Source: Auriscalpium vulgare (lineage: Eukaryota > Basidiomycota > Agaricomycetes > Russulales > Auriscalpiaceae). Taken from it: a DNA stretch of 64,000 nucleotides. Below, one piece after another: positions 55,593 through 64,000 of the stretch. The notes below the pieces were generated by a model. The model saw only the letters and a program-made list of their open reading frames with translations, was not told the origin of the DNA and made no database searches. The stretch spans positions 806,001-870,000 of the forward strand of contig JAHBBC010000020.1 of the NCBI GenBank assembly GCA_019915015.1. Direction: 5' to 3'. The position numbers and the translations under genes are program-made. How positions within the stretch are numbered: position 1 is the stretch's first letter; every line of letters starts with the position of its first letter.

Positions 55593-56920
55593 ATGGCTAA
55601 CTCAGAAGTAAGTCTCGGCAGTGAAGAAAGCCTCAGAGCGGACTTCACCAACCCAGGGCGACGCATACGGAGTGAACGTTGGTGGGTCAAGAGGGATAAG
55701 CTGCTCGAAGCAGCCGGCTATAGGCTGCGCCCTCGTTTCCGCCAGGACTGGGTCGCGTCTTGGCGCGGTACGAAGAAATCACACTTTTATCAGGAAGATG
55801 GCCTTCCCAGCTTTGTGCGGTCTTTTTCTATGTTGCTCGACGCCGCACTGATCTTTCATCCGCAGCTCCGGGTTGCGCTGGACGCGACGCGGATATCGGA
55901 CGGAAAACAAGTCATGATGAAGCAGGTCGTCCGCGAGGAGGGGCCCTACGAGCTCGACATTGCAACATACCTTTCCTCGGAGACCCTCATGTCCGACCCA
56001 CGAAACCACACCGTACCCTTGCTGGAGGTCATCGAGCTGCCGAATGACGAACGCGACAAGATCATGGTTATGCCTCTCCTGCGGCCCTTCGACAACCCTA
56101 AATTTGAGACCTACGGAGAGGCTGTCGCGTTTATGACCCAAATCTTCGAGGTACGTCGTCCTCCGAGCGGCTGAAACATTCACACTTTCTGACCGTAGCG
56201 GCTCAGGGCTTACAGTTCATGCATGAGCGCAACATCGCACATCGGTGAGTACGTCGAATCCGGTCTGCGCGCGGTATCTCACAATACCCTCAGGGACTGT
56301 ACGGAAATGAACATCATGCTCGACCCATCGTCAATGTACCCCGACTCATTCCATCCCGTGAAGCTTAGTCGTCGCAAGAACTTCAAAGGCAAGGCAAAGT
56401 ATTACACGCGCACGCGGCGTCCTTCCAAGTATTACTTCATTGATTTCGGGCTATCGCGGCGCTACGATCCTGCGGCGGGACCGCCTCTCGACGAGCCTCT
56501 CCAAGGCGGCGACAAGACGGTCCCGGAACACCGCGACCCGACGAAACGCTGCAATCCCTTCTTCACCGACATCTACTACCTCGGCAACCTGATTCGCGAG
56601 AGGTTCCTTTATGTGCGCTTTCCATACGTTTCGTCGCCCTCGTGCTGACTTTCGTGGGTTTCTAGAAGCGACTGGGGTTCGAGTTCATCGAGCCGTTGAT
56701 TGCGGACATGGTCCAGGAAGACCCGGAGAAGCGTCCAAAGATCGACGAGGTCGTCACCAGGTTCGCGGAGATCCGAAAACCATTGAGCTCGCGCAAATTG
56801 CGCTCAAGGATGATCCCGCGCAAGGAGATTGGCCTCATTGGCTTTTTCCGCTCGTGGGGTTATCTGTACCGCACGGCAGGGTATATACTCACGAAAAAGT
56901 CCCCAATTCCTGACCCATAA
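55593..56920 (+). CDS. Protein kinase-like protein, copy 2 (tandem duplicate)
   Basis: Nearly the same protein and exon layout as the upstream copy (start MANSEVSLGSEESLRADFTN). HRD...N, DFG and the DPEKRPKIDEVV helix are conserved. Protein differences are few (for example KLSRRKN for KRSRRKN, FTDIYY for FADIYY), whereas the introns differ more, for example the first intron after EDGLPSF compared with EDGLSNS. That pattern suggests that both copies have been under protein-level constraint since duplication. The duplicated unit extends past the stop codon to about 55330/57105. Confidence 0.78.
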
Positions 56921-57386
56921 CACGCTCTCTGACTGTCACACTTTTCTTGCCCTTCTACTACGCTCGAACCGCCACATACTTTCGGCCTTATACCTATCTA
57001 CGCGATCCTTTCACTGGCTGTCCCTTGGAGTAATTACCACATTTATCACTATTGCAAGCATTGAGCCTGAGAACGTGAATGTATCCACGGCGCCCATATT
57101 TGCTCGCGATGTTGAGGGAGGCCTAGAATTTGGATGAGTTAGTACTCCGGGCCGTAGCGTCACGGTCACGGTATTTCTTCCTTCATGCCACGACCCGCTC
57201 GTCCACCATCGCACGTCGGGTCGCTTCTGTTCCGCGCCTTTCCACGCTCACACGACACCTCGATATGTAAACGGCACTGTTGGAATTTCCTTACAAGCAG
57301 GCCTGCTGCCTGATCATGTCGCATGCGCGCCTTTCCAGTCCGGAGGCCGCCCTTCCTCGACACCAGTACATTCAGTAGTCAACGCC
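56921..57386. other. No gene recognised; junction of kinase repeat and right duplicated arm
   Basis: Up to about 57105 it is homologous to the 3' flank of kinase copy 1. Beyond that no family is seen until the GST pseudogene start. Confidence 0.4.
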
Positions 57387-58040
57387 ATGGACACTTCAGA
57401 CAAGGTCTTTCCCCACGCAACAGGCGAGACCAGACGGTGAAGAAACACAGCGAGTCGCAGGATCTCGTATTTTACTCAGGATGGGAGTGTCCATTCAATA
57501 TGTTCGTGTCTGCAGCAAGCGGCTGAAACCGCTTCCCTTTGAAGTTCTACCCATACGTCCAGCTCGAGGAGGAGGGAATCCAGTACAAGAAGGTCAACCC
57601 GTATCGGAAGGAGAAGCATTTCATCGGTATGTCCGCCGCACTGTGCTCAAGGCTCCCATGTTCCTCATGACTCGCCTGCGTAGACGCAAGCGAGTCTCTC
57701 GAGGAAGTCTTCCCTTCCATGCCACGCCGACTCTCGTGTCTCGGGATGGACCACATTCCTCTGCGTTTATGTATTCGCCTGCTGCAGGCATAGGAGCCCG
57801 AGAAGCACTTCACCGGGAGTACGTGAAAGCGCTTCGCACGCTCGCGGACCATGTCAAGAAGCAGAATGGAAGGACTAGGAGGAATACGCGAAGCGCAGCG
57901 TCCTCCAGACGATGAGTGTGAGTGCTACTCAAGTTTGCTGGAAAGTATGCTGATTTGCCTGGGGGAATGCTGAGCGGAACGTTGGCCAGTATCTGCGCTA
58001 TGAGGCGCAAAGCGAAGCCGGGCAGTCAGACCGGCTCCCT
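57387..58040 (+). pseudogene. Omega-type GST pseudogene (right arm)
   Basis: Starts MDTSDKVFPHATGET, matching the intact MGTPDKVFPHATGEA, then shifts frame. Later pieces are a degraded RISYFTQDG/ILYFTQ segment, a KEKHFIG-like piece, the helical REALHREYVKALRTLADHVK segment, and a last exon region corresponding to ASICAMRRKAKPG (the RYLRDEAQSEA exon in another frame). Large parts of the middle are deleted, including most of the all-helical domain and the CPYV exon in usable frame. It precedes the sphingomyelinase pseudogene in the same order as the left arm, but in mirror image. Confidence 0.7.
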
Positions 58041-58337
58041 GCGGGGGGTGCTCGTGTCTCGCCGTAACATCTACCAATCCGAATCTTCGAGTCTATGCTA
58101 CTGCAGTGCTAATACAGTGATGGGACTGTGCTCCGTCCCAGCGGCCGCGACTTTCAAGTTCCGAAGCTTCACGACACCACGACACCATGAGGCAGTACGT
58201 GCGAACGTGCCTTTCATACTAACCGCGAAGCACGTTTAAAACAAGAGCCCCCGTGTCAATTACGATGGCATACACGACAGTCATCACCGCGGTCGTCTGT
58301 GTGCTGACTCGAAGCTAGGAGCTAGTGAAACCCAGCA

Positions 58338-58735
58338 TGTCCGGTGCTTTGCTGCTGCCACTCGCGCTCGCAGCGAGCGCGCGTCTCCCTTTTATCCGAC
58401 ATCCGCATTCGAAGCCGCGCTGAGCGCTCTCACAACCGACGCTGAAGGTAAGTCTTATCTATGCTCAATATCTGTTGCACGAGTTGATCCTGTGTGTGAA
58501 AGCTCGCCGACGACGACGTGTGCGCGGCAGAGTTTAATCGGTTCGGCCCGATCCTGGCGCACTCGCTGGGCGCGTTCAGCATGGGCAGGACGGCATCAAC
58601 GAAGTTTTGCGATGCCGTGTTCGGGCTCCGCCAGGTCCGCCAGATGTGTTCGCTATCTATCAGGTTGTGCAGCGACTGACACTACCGCCTTCTCCCTGCC
58701 ACCTGTGTCAAGGTTTGGTAAGTCCAGAACTCCCC
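58338..58735 (+). pseudogene. Acid sphingomyelinase-like pseudogene (right arm, N-terminal part only)
   Basis: The start MSGALLLPLALAASARLPFI matches the left-arm signal peptide MSGALVLLALAASARASLL, then runs out of frame. A second piece, KLADDDVCAAEFNRFGPILA followed by HSLGAFSMGRT and KFCDAVFGLRQVRQMCSLS, matches the left-arm second exon. The metallophosphatase and C-terminal domains are absent. The piece is plainly homologous to 12580-13024 inverted. Confidence 0.75.
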
Positions 58736-58937
58736 TGTGATCTCATGCGCCCTGCCATGCAGCTTCTGAATCAGTTGCCTATCGTAATGCTGGTCGACAA
58801 ATTGTCATCAGATAAACCCGTATCTGCGCTCTGCGCTCTTCTACCATCAGTGCGCCCTCTTCCAAGCCGTGCGAGCTTGTCCTTGACGCGGTAAGACCTG
58901 CTGAGTTACGCTCAAACATCAGCCGATCATTGAACAC

Positions 58938-59138
58938 ATGCTACAGCTTAGGCCTATCATACCCATCACGTTCTGCATGGTCACGATACGCGTCTCCGAC
59001 GTTTATCGTCGTTTCTGTTCGCTCGCCAGACAGAGGCCGAAGGGGCGCCGCAGTCCAGTTTTGGACTGCGACATCTCGATACCCATATTGACCAATAAAC
59101 GGAGCATTCCCAAGATGCGCAGGTGCCTGGAGCAGTAA
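58938..59138 (+). pseudogene. Remnant of the 7-TM protein, last exon
   Basis: LRPIIPITFCMVTIRVSDVY matches the left-arm IMPIIPITFYMVMIRLRLRR at the end of the 7-TM gene. Only the C-terminal exon (about 60 codons) remains; all earlier membrane segments are deleted. Confidence 0.65.
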
Positions 59139-59943
59139 ATGAAGCCGTCTTGAAGGGAAAGCAACCCTAGAGCTTGTAGTGCTTACCTCGCCCCCGCGCT
59201 TATCCTGTTCATCACTTGGCGACACTACGGGTGACTCGGCTTCATCATTTGTTGGGCATTATACAACACTTTAGTAGTGGCCTTCATAATATACCTTCGC
59301 CAACATTTTGCTTTTCTGGAATGGCCTTACCCGTCGGCGTCAGCGCTATAGGATGCCGCACAACGCGGCCGGAAACTTCCGACTGTGTGTGGCCCGCGTC
59401 CAATGCCGTGACGAGAGGGTCAAACGTCGTGGACAACGACAACGACAGACACTCATCTATACTCCTGGCGTATCCTCAACTTCTGGCGACAAATAATGAA
59501 TCTCTTGGCTATGAACGGTTTTAGACGGATGTCGAGTCCCTAGCCACCTCCTTTTGAAGGCGGCGCTGTCGTATGATTTCCGTCTCATCCTTGTGCTCGC
59601 ACTGGTCTCGTTCTTCTTGCCAATGTCTTGTATTCTGGGGTGGCTTACAATTTGCAGCGCCGCTCCTTTGGAGCTCCTCCTTACGTCAATCTTTCTCCAC
59701 ACCCTGGCGTCCCGGGTATAACTATAAGGTTCGTAAGTTCGTAGCGCTGCGAGCGCTAATTTCGGGCGTATCTGTGAAGCTTGGGAGCGTCTGTACAGAT
59801 TGTCGGCAAGGACCCGGACCCCCGCACTTTCCTGCGCTTCCGCGGCCGTGGCGGCGAGCCCTCTAAAGGCGGAGTTGAGCCTTGATAACCATCCTGCTGC
59901 CCACATCAGCCCGACGCTCTCTTCTCATCGACATCAGTCACAA
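59139..59943. other. Promoter region of NRPS-like copy 3
   Basis: Non-coding. Parts are homologous in reverse orientation to 7444-8369. No other feature was recognised. Confidence 0.45.
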
Positions 59944-62900
59944 ATGGCCGCATCATTCAATCCCCCTCCCCTCGATGGGAGTCTCACCGTACCAGAGCTA
60001 CTCCTTCACCACGCGAAACGCAATCCGAACTACCCCCTCTTCGTTTTCAGGGATGGAACCTCTCAGAAATCGATCACCTACGAACATGCGGGCAACATGG
60101 TTCTACGAGCCGCGCAGCTAACTTGTGGTCACTATGCGCGCCTTGTGGACCGTTACACTGCTCAAGAGGGTACCCGGCCGCCTGGACGAGGTCCCACCAT
60201 CGGCATTCTCGCATCTACGGGTGAGCCTTGAGCATGCCGCTTCTGACGATCTCTGACGAATCACGGTAATTCCCCTGACAGATAGTATCAGTTATTTTAC
60301 GGCCATCTATGGCATCATGAGTCTGGGATTCGTCGCGTTCCCAATCTCGCCTCGCAACTCCCCAGCGGCCGTTGCCCATCTCATTCGCAGCAGTCACATC
60401 ATTCAATTGTTCGTCAGTAATGATTCTGCCATGCAAACCATCGCTACCGAAGCCCTGGAAATTTTGAAGCAAGAAAGCACCGACGTCGAGCTTCTGCCGA
60501 TGATACTGTACGCCGACGTCGCATCGGGACGGAGTGACGGCATGGATACCTCGCCATACGCCCGACCGTTGAAGCTTGAGAATGACATGTGCCTCCTGCA
60601 TTCGTCAGGTATGCCGTCCAATTTTGACATTCGTTGAAATACTGAATTCGCTCCGCAGGCTCCAGCTCTTTCCCCAAAGTCATTCCGCTCAGAAATAGGA
60701 CAACACTGCAGAGGGCCAAGGCACCTCGTAAGTCCATCATTGAGCCTCATGAATACGAAGCTAAGACCTCTAGAGTCAGTGGAGAGGTCGATGTCTGTGG
60801 CGAGGTGGCTGGCACGCATGGCGTGCCTATATTCCGTAGGTTCATCCACGACCGTCGGTCTCACAATGCTCATCCAGCTGCATAGATGGGATGGGAATGC
60901 TCACGATATTCTGCGCGGTCCGTTCATGTGTACACACTACGGCTAAATTTTATCAATTTCTCTTCTGTCACAGTTGGCAACTGGCTTGACACTATCAGTC
61001 CTTCCGCCGTCATCCCCTCCCATCTTTCCTACCCCTGATCGCTGCCTCGAGGAAGCTGTTGCAACAAACTGCAGTATCTCGTGGTCCGTACCGTCCTTTC
61101 TCGAGGTTTGTAGGCTTGGCCGTGAGCGACAGTCACCCATTCAATTGACGTCATGGTTGCAGGCATGGTCTCGCGACCCAGCGAAAATACCGCATCTGAA
61201 GACCTTCCGTGCAATTGTGAGTGGCCGTGTATTGAATGTGCCCTTTAGCAAACCTGATCGCGCTCAGGTGTACGGAGGGGCGCCCTTAAACAAAGCTGTC
61301 AGAGACCAACTTATTGCAGAGAACGTTCGTCTCGTTCCGACTTACGGCTCGTAAGTTCATCATCTTATGCTTGTATCCATGCGATAATATCATCTTACCA
61401 TCTAGCACGGAAGCGGGGGGTGTAAGCATGTTCCTCCCGAAGGAACCCGCTCGGGAAGAGGTGGACTACATCAAGCTATCGCCGCAGGTGGAATTTGAGA
61501 TGCTGGCCCAGGATGGTCAAAGGGATCTCTTTGAGGCCGTAGTCATTGTAAGTGTGTCGCTTGCACGAGACTTCATGGTTTACGAGATCACTGTGTACAG
61601 GATACACCAAATTGGACTCCGGGTGTAATCAATTTCTCGACTGCTGACGGCCGACGAGGGTATCGCACCGGTGATTTGCTCCTGCGTCATCCTGAAGACA
61701 CGACTTTATGGGCAGTTTATGGCCGTGTCGATGAGCAGATCATCCTCTCAAACGGTGAAAAGGTATGTCACACCTACTAATAACCGGTCTTTTGACGTAC
61801 AATATCTTCAACAAGACAAATCCTGTGCCATTAGGTGAATATATCTATAATTTCGTCCGTCTCCTTGGCTGAAGGTGCGATTTGTTGTCTGTAGAGGCAA
61901 TGCTTGCACGCGATCCGCATATCGCCGCTGCTGTCATGTTCGGGCAGGGACGCCTCCTAAATGGCGTTCTCATAGAACCTGCCGCCACACTTGCTTTTGA
62001 CCCTGATGATCCTGAAAGACTCGCCGAGTTCAGGAATCTCATCTGGTATGCAGAGATCCTGTATACATTGTAACCTTGTGCTAAACCATCCACAGGCCGG
62101 CAGTCGAGAGAGTGAACAAGTACGCGCCTGCGCATTCTAAGCTATTCAAAGAGGTAATGCATTGACATGAATCCTGTTGCCGCTCTAACTCGTCGGTAGA
62201 TGATTCTGGTCAGCAAACCGTCGAAGCCGTTGGAGTACACCATGAAGGGGCAGCCACGACGCCCTATGGCCATCAAGACTTACGAGCCAGAGATCGATGC
62301 ATTGTATGAAGCTGTCAAGGAGACTTCCCAGTTGCATCTTGCGCCGCCTTCAAGCTGGACTCAGGAAGGGACTCGCGTCTTCCTCCGCTCCGTAGTTGGA
62401 AGTGTCCTCGATGCCTCCAGAGTGGGCGACGAGGATGACCTGTTTTTGGTGGGTTGCGACAGGTGCGGAATCAGCGTCCTTTCCAGTGACTACAAGGCTT
62501 ACACGCCGATCGAGTAGCCTGAAAGCAACATATGTCCGCAACTCGGTCATGCATGCTCTACGGCAAACCACAACCGTGTCAACCCAGAAACTTCCCATCA
62601 ACTTAGTCTACGAGCATTCATCGATCTCCTCCTTGACGGGTTTCATCGTGACCTTGCTTGCCAAGTCCAATGATCCAGAGGCAAAGGATCACCATGACAC
62701 CAAGGTGCAGCTCGCGAAGACACTCGTCGAGAAGTATGGTGCCGATTTTTCGCGCCATACGCCGAGAAGCGACAGCGATAAAGGAGCAGCGGATGTCCGT
62801 GAAGTTGTCTTGTTGACCGGTACGACTGGGCGTCTGGGTAGCCATTTGCTGGCGCAGCTGCTCTCCCGAAGATCGGTGGCTACAGTATTCGCTCTCAATC

Positions 62901-64000
62901 GAGCGAGCAAGACATCTCTTGCTAGCCGTCAGAAGGAAGCCTTCAAGTCCTGGAGTCTCGACGATGGCCTCATCAACTCTCCGAAGTTAATTCTTGTCGA
63001 AGCGGACTTTGCAGCCCCACAGCTAGGTCTAGATGGCGAGCTATATACGCGAATGCAACATACTGTTACCGGGATTATCCATAACGGTATGAGTGCTCGT
63101 ACACTTCCCTTTCAAACGGCTGAGGCTGACCGAGTCCCCAGCATGGCGCGTGGACTTCAATTTGAGCCTGTCGTCGTTCGAAGAGCTTATCGCGGGTCTT
63201 CGCAACCTGATCGACCTGGCGCTCTCTTCCCCTCACCGCGAACCTCCGCCTTTCCTGTTCACCAGCTCAGTTGGCGTGATCACCGGTCAGTCCCTGCATC
63301 GCGTAAGAAGGCACATACTTACATCGCTGACTTTCCGTCTTCCAGTGCCCGAGGACCGCATCTATATCGCGGAAGAGCCTATTCGAGACCCAGAGGACGC
63401 TGTAGGACGGGGATACGGCGCGAGCAAATGGGTCGCGGAAAGCATTCTACTTCGCGCGCACGAAAGTACGAGCCTGCGCACTAATATTGTGCGCGTCGGG
63501 CAGCTGGCGGGCGACAGTGCCGTCGGAGGTTGGAACGAAAAGGAGTGGGTCCCCGCAATGCTGCGCTCTTCACAAGAGTTGGGATGTTTCCCGAGGAGAG
63601 ACCAGGTGCGCATGTTGGGCAACAGGAGACTGAAGCTGACGGCGCTACGCAGATGATATATTGGATCGCTGTCGACGTCGCAGCTGCAAGTTTGCTCGAT
63701 ATGCTCGGAAGCAACGAACCCGTGCTCCATCTCGTGCATCCACGTCCTATCCACTGGAGCACGGTCAGCGAAGTAGTCGCAGAGTATTTGGACCTGCAAG
63801 TGGTTCCCTACGATGAATGGGTGGCAGCCCTCAAGAATTCTCGCGAAGACTCTATTCTTGGGACTCTGGAAAAGAGCCCAGCCCTGAAGTTGGCCGATTT
63901 CTTCTTGAATAGCATGCCGAAGGCCGCAACTTGGAGCACCGATAAGGCCGTCACTGTTTCTTTGGAGCTGAGAGTGGCAAGACAGCTCGGGAAGGAGGAC
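59944..64000 (+). CDS. NRPS-like A-T-R reductase, copy 3 (runs off the window; one probable frameshift)
   Basis: Mirror-image paralogue of copy 1, starting MAASFNPPPLDGSLTVPELL. The adenylation domain has LLHSSG, SSSFPKVIPLRN, YGS/TEAGGVSMFLPKE, YRTGDLLLRH and GRVDEQIILSNGEK. The carrier domain has DLFLVGCD with a split serine before LKATYVRN. The reductase has VLLTGTTGRLGSHLLAQLL, an intron, FTSSVGVITG, then VPEDRIYIAEE and YGASKWVAE with the catalytic Tyr and Lys. An intron at about 63605-63652 restores the frame into WIAVDVAAASLLDMLGS. The last residues in the window correspond to about 12-15 residues before the copy 1 C-terminus. Compared with copy 1 there is one extra T near 60841 after GVPIFRR that breaks the frame in the adenylation domain. 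If real, this copy is inactive; it may also be a sequence error. Confidence 0.82.

Noticed and set aside
63550..63660. Apparent frameshift in NRPS-like copy 3 after GCFPRRDQV
   Set aside because: A GT...AG intron at about 63605-63652, matching the intron position in copy 2 and a possible one in copy 1, restores the frame.

Overview
This is a nuclear segment of a filamentous basidiomycete, most likely an agaricomycete and probably a wood-decay polypore. Genes are cut by many short introns (about 45-60 bp, GT...AG). The recognisable families are typical of Agaricomycetes: NRPS-like A-T-R reductases, omega-type GSTs, the 7-TM family, DUF6698, Plavaka-type transposases and the FunK1-like kinase expansion. 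A dead class II (lignin-degrading type) peroxidase is also present. No rRNA, CRISPR array or convincing intact tRNA was seen.

Layout. 0.45-3.0 kb: 6-phosphogluconolactonase and an aminoglycoside-phosphotransferase-fold protein. 3.3-13.6 kb (all minus): NRPS-like reductase 1, a 7-TM protein, an acid-sphingomyelinase-like protein with damaged metal motifs, and the tail of a GST. 14.1-22.8 kb: a TIR element with an ATGCAT hairpin, then a large transposase gene split in two halves by about 3.6 kb holding a dead succinate/fumarate carrier gene and a cohesin-loader fragment. 22.86-27.58 kb: a very young gag-only LTR retrotransposon with 1,377-bp LTRs, inserted 35 bp upstream of the transposase start. 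28.0-29.6 kb: a DUF6698 gene. 30.77-34.15 kb: a PIF/Harbinger-like element with perfect 68-bp TIRs. 36.0-40.2 kb: a damaged NRPS-like copy 2. 41.8-49.7 kb: three enoyl/quinone-reductase-type MDR genes (plus) and two omega-type GSTs (minus), convergent in pairs. 50.1-50.9 kb: a peroxidase pseudogene. 51.5-57 kb: an unknown gene and two tandem kinase-like genes. 57.4-64.0 kb (all plus): a mirror image of the left arm, with decayed GST, decayed sphingomyelinase and 7-TM remnants, then NRPS-like copy 3 running off the end.

The window is therefore an expanded, rearranged locus: three NRPS-like reductases, three MDR reductases and four GST copies, with the outer arms forming an inverted duplication about 45 kb apart. 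A plausible reading is a secondary-metabolite or aromatic-acid reduction/detoxification neighbourhood (A-T-R carboxylate reductase, ene-reductase, GST) that grew by duplication and was then invaded by transposons. The pathway is inference; the gene families and duplications are visible directly.
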